This document shows positions 45,023 through 54,952 of a DNA stretch of 64,000 nt, piece by piece. This DNA is from Agarivorans sp. TSD2052 (GTDB taxonomy: Bacteria; Pseudomonadota; Gammaproteobacteria; Enterobacterales; Celerinatantimonadaceae): contig NZ_CP096670.1 in assembly GCF_023238625.1 (NCBI RefSeq), positions 2,593,501-2,657,500 of the forward strand, given 5' to 3'. The first letter of the stretch is position 1. Every line of letters begins with the position of its first letter. The translations under genes were made by a program, and so were the position numbers. The notes beneath the pieces are model-generated. The model was not told the origin of the DNA. It did no database searches and saw only the letters and a program-made list of their open reading frames with translations.

Positions 45023-46196
45023 CTCTCTAGGCATGCTGTTGCCTAATGCCGCCCATGCCAAATTATCTTGGGGAGGGTTTGTCTCGGCCAGTTATATAGA
45101 TGTTAACGCCAACAACTATTACGGGTATAACTCTGGTGATAGCGGACCGCTATTTGAGGCTGGCCTGCACGGCTACTGGTACATAAACCCTCGATGGTCA
45201 GTATCTGGTTTAGTTATCGCTCGTGAAAGTGGCGATTGGTTTGAAACGGGCTTAGAAGTTGATTATTTAAGCCTAAATTACCAGGTGGAAACTAACGAAG
45301 ATTGGGAAATAGGCTTTAAGTTAGGCCGTTTTAAGCTGGCTAATGGTATTTATGGCGCAACACGCGATGTGCCATTTACTCGTCCTAGCATCTTGCTGCC
45401 GTCTTCGGTTTATCCACATATTCTAAAGGAGCAAAGTCTTCGGGCCGACGGTATTCGCGCCGACTTAGACTACTATACCCAAAGCGGTCAACAGTATAGT
45501 TTAGCCGCATCGATCGGTAAGGAAGCGTTTGATGAAAGTTTTAGCCGACGCTTTTTTGGCCAAGACCAAGGAGGGACTTTTGAAAGCGATTGGAATACCT
45601 CTATTCACCTTTCCACTCGGCCAAATGCTAATTGGTTAGTGGCTGTTGAATACCGTCGCCTTAAAAGTCATCTCAATGATGCCATTAATATTGGTATTCC
45701 CACTCCACCTAATGGTGACATCACCTATGCGCCTTTAGATTTCACTATGGATACTGACCAATACATCCTTTCATTACAGTATGCTCAACAACGGTATGAG
45801 TTAACCAGCGAATTCACGATGCGCCGCGGCGGCACCTATGCTCAAGGTAAAAACGCCATCGCTGAAGCCCTTGAACCCGCATTTGATGGTAGCACTGATA
45901 TCAATGCCTACTATCTTCAAATGATTTATATGCTCAATCAACAATGGAATTTATTAGCTCGGTATGACCGCAGTCATTTCGTAGATAATGATATAGATGA
46001 AAACCTAAGAAACTTAAGTGATGTGACTGTCGGAGCCAGCTGGAATTTCCACCGTAATTTACAGCTAAAAATCGAACACCACTGGTTCACGGGCACGTCT
46101 ATGTTAGCCCCGGTAAACGACTTAAACCCCACTAGAGAAAACAATCCTGAACGTTACTGGAGACTGTTTGCAGTTCAACTTAGTTATCGTTTTTGA
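44991..46196 (+). CDS. Porin-like outer membrane protein of c-di-GMP module
   Basis: A 401-residue outer membrane protein with a signal peptide cleaved near AHA (about residue 23). The mature protein has alternating beta strands (WGGFVSASYIDV, YWYINPRWSVSGLVIARE, WNLLARYDRSHF) and ends in Phe (LFAVQLSYRF), as needed for Bam-mediated insertion. It fits a general porin fold without a specific subfamily I recognise. An AGAGG box lies inside the upstream gene's end. With the binding protein before it and the GGDEF/EAL protein after it, it may admit the ligand sensed by the module. Confidence 0.75.
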   Translation: MKNFILFLLSSSLGMLLPNAAHAKLSWGGFVSASYIDVNANNYYGYNSGDSGPLFEAGLHGYWYINPRWSVSGLVIARESGDWFETGLEVDYLSLNYQVETNEDWEIGFKLGRFKLANGIYGATRDVPFTRPSILLPSSVYPHILKEQSLRADGIRADLDYYTQSGQQYSLAASIGKEAFDESFSRRFFGQDQGGTFESDWNTSIHLSTRPNANWLVAVEYRRLKSHLNDAINIGIPTPPNGDITYAPLDFTMDTDQYILSLQYAQQRYELTSEFTMRRGGTYAQGKNAIAEALEPAFDGSTDINAYYLQMIYMLNQQWNLLARYDRSHFVDNDIDENLRNLSDVTVGASWNFHRNLQLKIEHHWFTGTSMLAPVNDLNPTRENNPERYWRLFAVQLSYRF

Positions 46197-46280
46197 TAAT
46201 TCGCTCTATGCTTAAACAGAGCAAATGACATTTTCTCTTAATAACACTAATAATAAAAAAGTAAACTGAGTGGTAGACCA

Positions 46281-48752
46281 ATGAAGTTAAGTCGGTTCCC
46301 TTTAATCGATATAAAAAAACGCTATGTCAGTGTCCGGCTCAAATTGACGGTTATGCTGATTTTAGCGGCGGGTGTATTAGTGGCCACTTTTGGTTTAACC
46401 GCAATGGAGCGTTACCAAAGTCAGCAAGCCGAACTAAAAACAAGCTATTTGGATAACTACTCCTTAGAGTTCAATGATCAAATTAATCGATTAAGTGACA
46501 GTATTACCTACATATTTGAAGCACAGTCGCTGTTTAGTAACGCAGAAAACCTCAACCAACTTGATGTATACCTTTCAAAACATCTGCCCGAATTACAATG
46601 GCTATTACCGATAACTAATGGCTGCACCGTAAACAACCAAGGTGACTATTCTTGTCACTCTAAAGACTCATTACCGCCAGAAGAACTCCTAAAACAAGTC
46701 GCGTCGCGTGCTAGGCCTATGCAACTTTTACAATGCGATATTGCATGCCACCTGTGGATTTCCTTGCCAATTCGTACTCTCAATGCCGAACAGGGAGTAT
46801 TGGCATTTCAATTAGAACTCGCCGATGCTCTGATCAACGTAACTCAGCGCGATAACATTGAACTCGCAATCATCGATTTAGATCGTTCCATCTACAAAAG
46901 CATTTTGCTGGCGACCAATACTCAGCGAAATAGTCAACAGTGGTTTAATAGCGCCATTGAATACCGTAATCACGCCAATATGGAATTTATGGTCGAAGGC
47001 AAAACCATTGTAGGTAAGCTTTACCCCATAAAAAACAGTGCTACTTCGGCCTTAAGGTTAGTGGTGCTGAAAGACTGGAGTGAACAAGTTTTATTAACCA
47101 CCAGTTTCGAAAACCGACTGGCCATGTTACTGCTGCTAACCATGAGCCTAAGCATTATTGTTGGGCTTGTATTGATGCGACGGCCGCTAAGCAGTTTGCG
47201 CTATCACACTGAAAATTTACCCAGCATTCTCAATAACAAAGGTTACCAATCACAAAATACGCTACATATGTTTAATGACGAGTTCGACTCTTTAGATAAT
47301 ATTTCTATAGAGCTAGCCGATCGTTTTAACAAGATGAACTCGAGTATTGCAGCCAATACCAAAGTATTGGAAAAGATGGCGATGGAAGACCCATTAACCG
47401 AATTACCTAATCGTACCGCATTCTTAAAACAGTTAGGTGAATCCCTTAAAACAGCCGAAGAACTCAATGAAGAATTGAGCCTCATTTATATCGACTTAGA
47501 TAACTTTAAAACCATCAACGATACCTTAGGCCATGACTTTGGTGATTTATTATTAGTACAAGTTGCTAAACGCATCATGCAACTCAGTCAATTTTCGTCA
47601 AACACTTTCCGTTTGGGAGGGGATGAGTTCACACTGATTATCCATCGCCAAAATAAAGACAGTGTGCTTGGCTTCGCTTATAGCTTGGCGCAAGAAATAG
47701 CCCGCGAAATCACCATTTCTGGTGTATCGATGAAAGTAACACTGAGTGTGGGCATAGCCACCGCTAAACAGGCGGAGTATCAACCGCAACTATTAGTTAA
47801 ATATGCAGATTTAGCGATGTACTCATCCAAGCGAAAAGGCCGAAACTGCTGCACCCATTTCGACATTGAGTTAGCCTATGCAAACGACATGGTATTCACC
47901 ATTGAAAACCAATTTCAGCAGGCGATGAGTAATGATGAGCTAGAGTTATATCTGCAGCCTCAAGTATCAATGGTTCAACAAAAAATCACCGGATTCGAGT
48001 TACTCCTGCGCTGGAATCACCCCACACAAGGCTTGATGAATCCTGGCCAGTTTTTAGATACCGTAGAGGCAGGTCGGCATATTTTGCCGCTAGGATATTG
48101 GGTTATCGATAAAACCTTGGCGCTTATGGAGGAATTCAACCAGCTAGGATATGAAGGTTTAACCATCGCATTTAATGTTAGTGGAAGGCAATTTGAAGAT
48201 GAAAACTTTGCAAAGAAATTAATATCCAAGTACCAGAGTTCAGAGCTTGGCAATAATTGTCTAGAACTTGAAATCACGGAAAGTGTTGCGGTGCAAAACT
48301 ATCAGCAAGTTAAAAATCAACTTAACCACATTCGTAATGCGGGGATTAAAGTTGCATTTGATGATTTTGGTAAAGGTTTCACCTCTCTCAGTTACCTCAG
48401 TAATTTGGCCTGTGACAAAATTAAATTTGACCGAGAGTTTGGCCACAACGCAATCACATCAGTTCCTACTCAGAACATTGTATTAAGCATGCTCAAACTG
48501 ATGCATACCTTAGAATTTGATATTTTGGTTGAAGGGGTTGAAACTCTCGCCCACGCTAATTGGCTGAAAAAAAATGGGTTTGATAAAGTGCAAGGCTACT
48601 TATTTGGCCGACCACTGCCCAAGGCAGATGCACTGGCTTTTTATAACGATTGTAATAGTAAAGGCGCTTTACTGGATAAAGATAGAGAAGTATTACACTT
48701 GCACCCACTGTTTCGGCTCCCCAAGGGGTCGAGTCGCTCTAACAGCACCTAG
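46281..48752 (+). CDS. Membrane GGDEF/EAL protein with Cys-bearing periplasmic sensor
   Basis: An 823-residue c-di-GMP enzyme. A first helix (about 22-41) precedes a periplasmic domain (about 42-270) with four Cys at 115, 125, 152 and 156 that may form two disulphides. A second helix (about 276-295), a HAMP-like linker, GGDEF (RLGGDEF at about 444) and EAL (FELLLRW at about 570) follow. The RxxD inhibitory site is missing. EAL residues NVSG, ELEITES, DDFGKG, KIKFDREF, VEGVET and KVQGYLFGRPLP are present, so phosphodiesterase activity is plausible. It ends the three-gene operon. Confidence 0.88.
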   Translation: MKLSRFPLIDIKKRYVSVRLKLTVMLILAAGVLVATFGLTAMERYQSQQAELKTSYLDNYSLEFNDQINRLSDSITYIFEAQSLFSNAENLNQLDVYLSKHLPELQWLLPITNGCTVNNQGDYSCHSKDSLPPEELLKQVASRARPMQLLQCDIACHLWISLPIRTLNAEQGVLAFQLELADALINVTQRDNIELAIIDLDRSIYKSILLATNTQRNSQQWFNSAIEYRNHANMEFMVEGKTIVGKLYPIKNSATSALRLVVLKDWSEQVLLTTSFENRLAMLLLLTMSLSIIVGLVLMRRPLSSLRYHTENLPSILNNKGYQSQNTLHMFNDEFDSLDNISIELADRFNKMNSSIAANTKVLEKMAMEDPLTELPNRTAFLKQLGESLKTAEELNEELSLIYIDLDNFKTINDTLGHDFGDLLLVQVAKRIMQLSQFSSNTFRLGGDEFTLIIHRQNKDSVLGFAYSLAQEIAREITISGVSMKVTLSVGIATAKQAEYQPQLLVKYADLAMYSSKRKGRNCCTHFDIELAYANDMVFTIENQFQQAMSNDELELYLQPQVSMVQQKITGFELLLRWNHPTQGLMNPGQFLDTVEAGRHILPLGYWVIDKTLALMEEFNQLGYEGLTIAFNVSGRQFEDENFAKKLISKYQSSELGNNCLELEITESVAVQNYQQVKNQLNHIRNAGIKVAFDDFGKGFTSLSYLSNLACDKIKFDREFGHNAITSVPTQNIVLSMLKLMHTLEFDILVEGVETLAHANWLKKNGFDKVQGYLFGRPLPKADALAFYNDCNSKGALLDKDREVLHLHPLFRLPKGSSRSNST

Positions 48753-48803
48753 TTAGTATTTATCATACTGCTTATAGCTTCATATGACGGCTACGGTAAA
48801 AAT

Positions 48804-48832
48804 AAAAAAGGCGAGCTAAGCTCGCCTTTTTT
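48804..48832. terminator. Bidirectional terminator between GGDEF/EAL gene and aspS
   Basis: A 7-bp GC-rich stem (GGCGAGC at 48810-48816 with GCTCGCC at 48820-48826) is flanked by six A on the left and six T on the right. It serves the two convergent genes. Confidence 0.9.
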
Positions 48833-48847
48833 AGTGGTGAATAGTCA

Positions 48848-50608
48848 TTACTCTGGCTTAGTGATTGTTAACGCCAACTCTTTCAAAGAAACAGGGTTAG
48901 CTGCACTAGGCGCGCTGGTCAAAGGACAGGCAGCGGTTGCCGTTTTAGGAAATGCCATAACGTCGCGAATAGAGCTTGCACCCGTCATTAACATCACAAT
49001 GCGGTCTAAGCCAAATGCTAAGCCTGCATGTGGTGGAGCACCATACTGTAGCGCCTCTAACAAGAAGCCAAATTTCTCTTGCGCTTCTTCATCACTAATA
49101 CCAAGCACTTTAAAGGCCGCAGCTTGCATATCTTGCTTATGAATACGCACACTACCACCGCCTAGCTCACAACCGTTTAGTACCATATCGTAAGCATTTG
49201 ATAATACCCCGGCCGGTGACTCAGTGAGTTGCTCAGCGCTAATACCAGCAACAGGAGCGGTGAATGGGTGATGAATCGCGTGGAATTGGCCATCGACTTC
49301 TTCGAACATTGGGAAATCAACCACCCATAGAGGCTTCCATTCATCGGCCACTAAGCCCATGTCTTCACCCACTTTTAGACGCAACGCTCCCATTGCTTCA
49401 CAAACCACATTGGCTTTATCAGCACCAAATAGTATTAAATCACCGTCTTGGGCTTCACAGCGAGCAACAATTCCCGTTGCCACATCTTCGGTTAGAAACT
49501 TAAGGATTGGAGACTGCAGGCCTTCTAAGCCGGCATCTAGCTGGTTAACTTTCATCCACGCCAAACCTTTAGCGCCGTAAATACCAACATATTTACCGTA
49601 GTCATCGATTTGTTTACGAGAAAGCTTAGCACCACCAGGTACACGTAATACTGCGACTCGGCCTTTTTCATCATTGGCAGGGCCAGAAAACACCTTAAAT
49701 TCTACGTCTTTGAGCAAATCAGCGACATCAACTAATTGCATTGGGTTACGTAAATCTGGCTTATCAGAACCATATAGACGCATGGCCTCAGCATAAGTCA
49801 TTTGTGGAAAGACACCTAAATCAACATCGAGCATCGTTTCAAACAACTCACGCATCATTTGCTCGGTAACCGCCATAACTTGGTCAGACGTCATGAATGA
49901 TGTTTCGATATCGATCTGGGTAAATTCAGGTTGGCGGTCGGCACGTAAGTCTTCATCACGAAAACACTTAACTATCTGATAGTACCTGTCCATACCTGAC
50001 ATCATCAGCAATTGCTTAAAGATTTGTGGTGATTGAGGCAATGCGAAAAATTGGCCTTTATGGGTACGACTTGGCACCAAGTAATCACGTGCGCCTTCAG
50101 GAGTAGCCTTAGTCAAAATTGGGGTTTCAATATCTAGAAAGCCATTCTCTTCCATGAAGCGACGAACGAACCCCGTCACCTTGGCACGAAATACCAAACG
50201 TTGATTCATTTCTGGGCGACGCAAGTCCAAATAACGATACTTTAAGCGCTGCTCTTCAGAGTTATCTTGGTTACTATCTAATGGCAATGGCGCTGAACGG
50301 TTCAGAATTTCGAGCTCTAAGCCTAGCAGTTCAACTTCGCCGGTTGTCATGTCAGCATTAATCTGGCTTTCAGGGCGAGCACGTACGCGGCCTTTCAGGC
50401 GCACACAGAATTCGTTACGCAAACTATTAGCGGTATTAAATACATCAGCACGGTCGGGATCAAACACCACCTGAACAATGCCTTCACGGTCACGCAAATC
50501 AATGAAGATTACTCCACCCAAATCACGACGACGATTAATCCAACCGACTAAATTTATTTCTTGATCAACTAGCTCTTTGGTAACTTGTCCGCAGTAAACA
50601 GTGCGCAT
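48848..50608 (-). CDS. aspS: Aspartyl-tRNA synthetase
   Basis: A 586-residue class II aminoacyl-tRNA synthetase of the bacterial (long) type. It begins [20 protein letters not shown], with an OB-fold anticodon-binding domain (1-110). The catalytic core includes class II motif 2 ([19 protein letters not shown]) and motif 3 ([13 protein letters not shown]), and the bacterial GAD insertion lies between. It charges tRNA-Asp. Elsewhere aspS is often next to yebC-ruvC; here a three-gene signalling module separates them. Confidence 0.97.
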   Translation of the reverse strand: MRTVYCGQVTKELVDQEINLVGWINRRRDLGGVIFIDLRDREGIVQVVFDPDRADVFNTANSLRNEFCVRLKGRVRARPESQINADMTTGEVELLGLELEILNRSAPLPLDSNQDNSEEQRLKYRYLDLRRPEMNQRLVFRAKVTGFVRRFMEENGFLDIETPILTKATPEGARDYLVPSRTHKGQFFALPQSPQIFKQLLMMSGMDRYYQIVKCFRDEDLRADRQPEFTQIDIETSFMTSDQVMAVTEQMMRELFETMLDVDLGVFPQMTYAEAMRLYGSDKPDLRNPMQLVDVADLLKDVEFKVFSGPANDEKGRVAVLRVPGGAKLSRKQIDDYGKYVGIYGAKGLAWMKVNQLDAGLEGLQSPILKFLTEDVATGIVARCEAQDGDLILFGADKANVVCEAMGALRLKVGEDMGLVADEWKPLWVVDFPMFEEVDGQFHAIHHPFTAPVAGISAEQLTESPAGVLSNAYDMVLNGCELGGGSVRIHKQDMQAAAFKVLGISDEEAQEKFGFLLEALQYGAPPHAGLAFGLDRIVMLMTGASSIRDVMAFPKTATAACPLTSAPSAANPVSLKELALTITKPE

Positions 50609-50858
50609 TTGGCCTTTCCCGTTTTACGTTTTAAAATTCATTGAATAATCTAACTTGGCAAAAACACCAATAATGAGTTTTTGCCAAGAGAAAAGGCGAT
50701 AGTATAAAGGAAAGCGACCACAAATAAGAATAGTGATACAGCAATAAATCTGCCCTTAAGGGTAAAATTGCCGAAGACAAGTTAGGTTTGGCTAGTTACA
50801 ATAGCCTTTAGGGTCACATTACCCGCTCAATTCTATCAATTTCCGCACGAGAGCCCCC

Positions 50859-51587
50859 ATGCAAGGCAAAGACAAATTATTTTCTCAACCTATCACCCAG
50901 CTAGGTGAATTTCGTTTCGATGATCAAGTCGCAGAAGTATTCCCAGATATGATCCAACGTTCAGTGCCGGGCTATAGCAATATTATTTCTACGATTGGCC
51001 ATCTTACAGAGCAGTTTCATCAAGCTAATACCACCTTATACGATTTAGGTTGTTCTCTTGGGGCTGCCAGCTTAGCTATGCGCCGAGCCGTTAAGCTTGA
51101 GAACGTTGAAATTGTGGCAGTTGATAACTCGCCAGCCATGGTTGAACGTTGCCAAAAGCACTTAGAAGCGTTTAGAGCCTCTACACCTGTAACGGTTATT
51201 TGTGATGATATTTGCGATGTAGAGATAACGAACGCGTCTGTGGTTGTACTAAATTTCACCTTACAGTTTATTCCAAAGGACCAACGCCTAAGCTTACTGA
51301 GAAAAATTCATGCGGGTATGGTGAAAGGCGGCTTATTGGTAGTCAGCGAGAAATTTCATTTTTCAGCGCTGGCCATTCAAGATTTAATTAGCGAATTGCA
51401 CTTAGATTTCAAACGGGCCAACGGCTACAGTGAATTGGAAATAAGCCAAAAACGCAGTTCTTTAGATAATGTGTTAGTTCCTGATACCATTGAAGAGCAT
51501 AAACAACGATTTAAAGAGGCTGGTTTTAGTGATAGCGAGTTATGGTTTCAGTGCTTTAACTTTGGTTCTTTAGTCGCAATTAAGTAA
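50859..51587 (+). CDS. cmoA: CmoA, carboxy-S-adenosylmethionine synthase
   Basis: A 242-residue SAM-dependent enzyme that converts SAM and prephenate to carboxy-SAM for modification of wobble uridine-34 in tRNA. The N-terminal [36 protein letters not shown]-type start, the SAM loop [16 protein letters not shown] and VVLNFTLQF are characteristic. It lies divergently from aspS. Its partner cmoB, usually adjacent, is 6 kb downstream in this genome. A terminator follows at 51613. Confidence 0.96.
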   Translation: MQGKDKLFSQPITQLGEFRFDDQVAEVFPDMIQRSVPGYSNIISTIGHLTEQFHQANTTLYDLGCSLGAASLAMRRAVKLENVEIVAVDNSPAMVERCQKHLEAFRASTPVTVICDDICDVEITNASVVVLNFTLQFIPKDQRLSLLRKIHAGMVKGGLLVVSEKFHFSALAIQDLISELHLDFKRANGYSELEISQKRSSLDNVLVPDTIEEHKQRFKEAGFSDSELWFQCFNFGSLVAIK

Positions 51588-51612
51588 TTTTTACCAAGCA
51601 AGCGCTAAATAC

Positions 51613-51646
51613 GAGCTACTAAAACAATCTCGTAGCTCAATTTTTT
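51613..51646 (+). terminator. Terminator of cmoA
   Basis: A 7-bp stem (GAGCTAC at 51613-51619 with GTAGCTC at 51632-51638) with a 12-nt loop is followed by AA and six T. It lies 25 bases after the cmoA stop. Confidence 0.85.
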
Positions 51647-51659
51647 GTCTCAGGGGCAT

Positions 51660-52079
51660 TTACTGGGCTAAAATAGCGACAATTTTATCGGCAAAAGGCT
51701 GTAAGCTTTCACTATCAACCATATTGCGAGCATGGCTTCGGGCCTCAGCCAGTGAGCCCGGTATGATATGAAAATGTAAATGAGGGACGGTTTGCCCTGC
51801 CGCCGCACCATTAAACTGCACCAAACTAATGCCTTCAGCGCCCATAGCTTGTTTTACCGCTGCCGCGACTTTTTTCACAGTTTTAATCACTGCTGCAGCT
51901 GCGTCGTCTGATAACTCAAATATCGTTTCTGCATGCTCTTTAGGTAGCACTAAAGTATGGCCATCGGCCTGCGGCATAATGTCCATAAATGCGAGGGTAT
52001 GTTCATCTTCGTACACCTTTAAACAGCTCATTTCCCCGCGAATAATCTTAGCGAATATATTGTTGTTGTCATAACTCAT
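51660..52079 (-). CDS. HIT family nucleotide hydrolase
   Basis: A 139-residue histidine-triad protein. The catalytic HLHFHIIPG motif lies near residue 98. The N-terminal NNIFAKIIRGEMSCLKVYEDEHTLAFMDI and LPKEHAETIFEL are typical of the HIT branch that hydrolyses AMP or nucleotide conjugates. It is about 20 residues longer than HinT. It is on the minus strand, with the unknown lipoprotein gene starting well upstream of it. Confidence 0.92.
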   Translation of the reverse strand: MSYDNNNIFAKIIRGEMSCLKVYEDEHTLAFMDIMPQADGHTLVLPKEHAETIFELSDDAAAAVIKTVKKVAAAVKQAMGAEGISLVQFNGAAAGQTVPHLHFHIIPGSLAEARSHARNMVDSESLQPFADKIVAILAQ

Positions 52080-52131
52080 ATCATTGATTCCCTGATAGTT
52101 TTAATTTCAGCATCGGGCTGTTATCGGCATA

Positions 52132-53559
52132 TTATTGCACACCCAGATCTTCTAACAAATGGGCTTGGTCAAAATAGCGCTCTCCAACAAAACTAATGGC
52201 ATGATCGCCAAAACGGCGCAAGGTTCCAGGTTGCTTAACCCCCATAGGCCAGAAGAACCAGCGCTCTAAACGCTGGGAACCCCAAACATAACCTTGCGGA
52301 TCATAGATGGCTTGATAGCCCTGCTCGTGTTCTAAACTAAGCAAATTTCCCCAAGGAGCAAGTTGATACTCCCGTTGACTAGCAAGCAGAAGGGTATCAT
52401 CGACTACAGGCCTAACATTAATAATTTGGTGAGTATCTGCGCTAACACTAATACGCATTTGTTCTGCCGTATCAACCCGATACATTAAAACGCTCTCTTG
52501 CTTGGGATCTTGAATCGCCTCATAGGCTCGTTCCTTAGGCAGCATCAACGTATACCAACAGCCGCAAAGGTGAATACTATCGTAGGCTATCACTTCCAAC
52601 TGTGGACTCAAATGAACCCTAAAAACCAAGGCGTCATGCCGACCTGCCACCCAATCGACAGAAGAGAGTTTAGGGCGTTGCTTAAACCACAGCACATAAT
52701 TGAGCTGTATACTGGTGCGCCCTTTAAACCTTCCGTAGCTGATTTTTGAAAAACTTACAGGCTGTGTGGTGTCAACCTCCAGCTGGTGTTGCCGCCAATA
52801 TGGTGAACCAGGAAGATTGTCTGCCTGCGAGTTCTCAATCAACCATTGCGGCGCGTGCCAGTCGAGTAATTGCATTTGTTGATGCTTCGCGCTTAATTGG
52901 CCAAACTGATTAAACTCAACTGCGGCAGCGTCTAGCTTGCGACTTCTTTGTGCAGGGATATATAGTGCGACGTCTTGTTCACTAAAACCAGACAGTGGCG
53001 AGCGGCTGGCTGCTTGCCACTGATGCCTTAGACTGGTTTGTTCTTTTACTACAGCACTAGCAAATATTTTTGAGCTAATAGGATACAAACCAAACACCTT
53101 CGCAGTGCTTGAATAATCCTCATCAGGAGGAACACTAGCCAATAAACTAACCATGTGTTCAGGGTTGGTTTTATACTGCTTAGCAAGTTGGCTAACACAC
53201 TGTTCAATAAACGGCTTAGCGTCCACAACGTGATTGGATTGCAGCCACTCTTTGGCATATTTCGTCTCTAAAACTAGCCATTCTGCTTGTAAACCACTAA
53301 TCGCTAAAGCACTCATAGAATCAATTAGCGTTGCTTGAACAGCCCCACTCGGGAGTGCCGAGTTTTCTAGGTAATGATAGATAAAACGGTCATAACGCAA
53401 CCACGCAGTTGCGGCAACACGCTCACCTTTCAAAGTACCAACGTTCTCGACTAATAGCTTATCTAAACGCTTAAGCGCAGGCTCACAAGAGAGTGTTAAC
53501 TGAGGCGCAGTTGCGCTACAAGCTTGCAAAACTAGCAGGCAAACAAGTGCTACCACCAT
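52132..53559 (-). CDS. Lipoprotein of unknown function
   Basis: A lipoprotein of about 475 residues with lipobox LVLQAC. A longer frame opens with GTG at 53589, but ATG 53559 has a GAGG box 6 bases upstream and starts directly on the signal peptide (MVVALVCLLVLQAC). The N-terminal third is helical; the rest is beta-rich with many Trp residues (QLLDWHAPQWLIEN, LNYVLWFKQRPKL, RLERWFFWPMGVKQPGTLRRFGDHA). A CGCW pair near the middle (HLCGCWYTLML) might bind a metal or form a disulphide. I recognise no family. Confidence 0.7.
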   Translation of the reverse strand: MVVALVCLLVLQACSATAPQLTLSCEPALKRLDKLLVENVGTLKGERVAATAWLRYDRFIYHYLENSALPSGAVQATLIDSMSALAISGLQAEWLVLETKYAKEWLQSNHVVDAKPFIEQCVSQLAKQYKTNPEHMVSLLASVPPDEDYSSTAKVFGLYPISSKIFASAVVKEQTSLRHQWQAASRSPLSGFSEQDVALYIPAQRSRKLDAAAVEFNQFGQLSAKHQQMQLLDWHAPQWLIENSQADNLPGSPYWRQHQLEVDTTQPVSFSKISYGRFKGRTSIQLNYVLWFKQRPKLSSVDWVAGRHDALVFRVHLSPQLEVIAYDSIHLCGCWYTLMLPKERAYEAIQDPKQESVLMYRVDTAEQMRISVSADTHQIINVRPVVDDTLLLASQREYQLAPWGNLLSLEHEQGYQAIYDPQGYVWGSQRLERWFFWPMGVKQPGTLRRFGDHAISFVGERYFDQAHLLEDLGVQ

Positions 53560-53722
53560 TTTAGCCTCATGGATAAAGTACACTGCCACTCCTTGACTGA
53601 TTAACTAAGCAGTTTTGTATTGTACATGTTCAAGTCAACCAATGAGATTAGTTTATAGGGCGCAATATAACGGTAACAAATCCGTCATAAAATCGAAGTT
53701 CTTCTCACTCGACTATAATACT

Positions 53723-54886
53723 ATGAGCGCAATATTTGACGTGTTTTTCAGCTTTTTTCGCTTAGGTTTGCTGAGCTTCGGTGGGCCTGCTGCACATATT
53801 AGCTTTTTCAAGCAAGAGTTTGTTGATAACAAACAATGGTTAACCCAGCAAGAGTACGCCAATTTAGTTGCTCTGAGCCAGTTTTTGCCTGGCCCTGGTT
53901 CATCTCAAGTGGGTTTTGCCATTGGCCTGCATCGAGCGGGTAAGTTGGGTGCGGTTGCTGCATTTATTGGCTTCACTTTACCTTCAGCCGTATTAATGCT
54001 GACCTTAGCCTTAGCGGCTAATTACAGTCATCACCACCCCTATATCATCGGCCTAATCGCAGGCTTAAAAATTGCCGCGTTGGTGGTGGTAGTAGATGCT
54101 ATTAGGTTAATGTTCAGCCAATTTTGCACAAATATTTATCTTAGTAGCGCTTGTTTCGTAACGGCTTCAGGGCTACTCCTGTTCCCTCAGTTAAGTACCC
54201 AACTCGTCTGCCTAATGCTCGCTGCCCTCGCCGGTTTAGCATTACACAAGCGGCTCGTGCTTATAAAACCCAATAATGAGTTGATGGTGTTAAAAACAGG
54301 TTCAATCAACTTCGCTTACCTGGTGATATTTGGTCTGCTGCTAGTTTTGCCATTGCTAAATCCCCCCCCTATTTTGCAGAGTTTTAGTCAATTCTACCAA
54401 GCGGGTAGCTGGGTATTTGGTGGAGGGCACGTAGTACTTCCGCTCCTGCAACAAGCGCTATCTGGCGAAATAAACCAAGCGCAATTCCTTACCGCTTATG
54501 CTGCAGCACAGGCAGTACCCGGCCCAATGTTTACTATTGCCAGTTATCTAGGTGCAATAATCGGAGACCAAACGCCTTTAAGCTACGCGGCTACCGCCAC
54601 CTTTGCTATTTTCCTGCCTGGTTTTTTACTGGTACTCGCTTTTGCGGATGCTTGGCAAGTTTTAGCCCAAAAGGCCAAGTTCTCAGCAGCAATGCAAATG
54701 GTGAATGCAGCGGTCGTTGGCTTGTTAATCGCAGCCCTTTATCAACCGATTTTTATTAACGCAGTGCACTCTAGCCTAGACATTACATTAGCCCTGATGG
54801 GCTTTTTTATATTACGAATATTAAAGCTTCCGCTGTACATAATGCTTATTAGTTTAGGGGGGGCGGGTATTGCGCTGTTGGCTTAA
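53723..54886 (+). CDS. chrA: Chromate transporter ChrA
   Basis: A 387-residue inner membrane protein with two homologous six-helix CHR domains: SFFRLGLLSFGGPAAHISFF at the start of the first, and FYQAGSWVFGGGHVVLPLLQ at the start of the second. Each contains the FGG.H and PGP motifs (QFLPGPGSSQVGFAIG and AVPGPMFTIASYLG). ChrA proteins export chromate. A longer frame opens at 53615, but ATG 53723 gives the conserved N-terminus. No ribosome-binding site precedes this ATG; a TATAAT at 53714-53719 ends just before it. Confidence 0.92.
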   Translation: MSAIFDVFFSFFRLGLLSFGGPAAHISFFKQEFVDNKQWLTQQEYANLVALSQFLPGPGSSQVGFAIGLHRAGKLGAVAAFIGFTLPSAVLMLTLALAANYSHHHPYIIGLIAGLKIAALVVVVDAIRLMFSQFCTNIYLSSACFVTASGLLLFPQLSTQLVCLMLAALAGLALHKRLVLIKPNNELMVLKTGSINFAYLVIFGLLLVLPLLNPPPILQSFSQFYQAGSWVFGGGHVVLPLLQQALSGEINQAQFLTAYAAAQAVPGPMFTIASYLGAIIGDQTPLSYAATATFAIFLPGFLLVLAFADAWQVLAQKAKFSAAMQMVNAAVVGLLIAALYQPIFINAVHSSLDITLALMGFFILRILKLPLYIMLISLGGAGIALLA

Positions 54887-54914
54887 AAAAAATAGCCTGC
54901 GATTAAGCAGGCTA
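54885..54914 (-). terminator. Terminator of the chemoreceptor gene
   Basis: An 8-bp stem (TAGCCTGC at 54893-54900 with GCAGGCTA at 54907-54914) is followed on the minus strand by eight T. It overlaps the chrA stop codon, so it may help end both convergent transcripts. Confidence 0.85.
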
Positions 54915-54952
54915 CGTTGTTACTCATCTGAGGTGGTCACCTTAAATAAATA

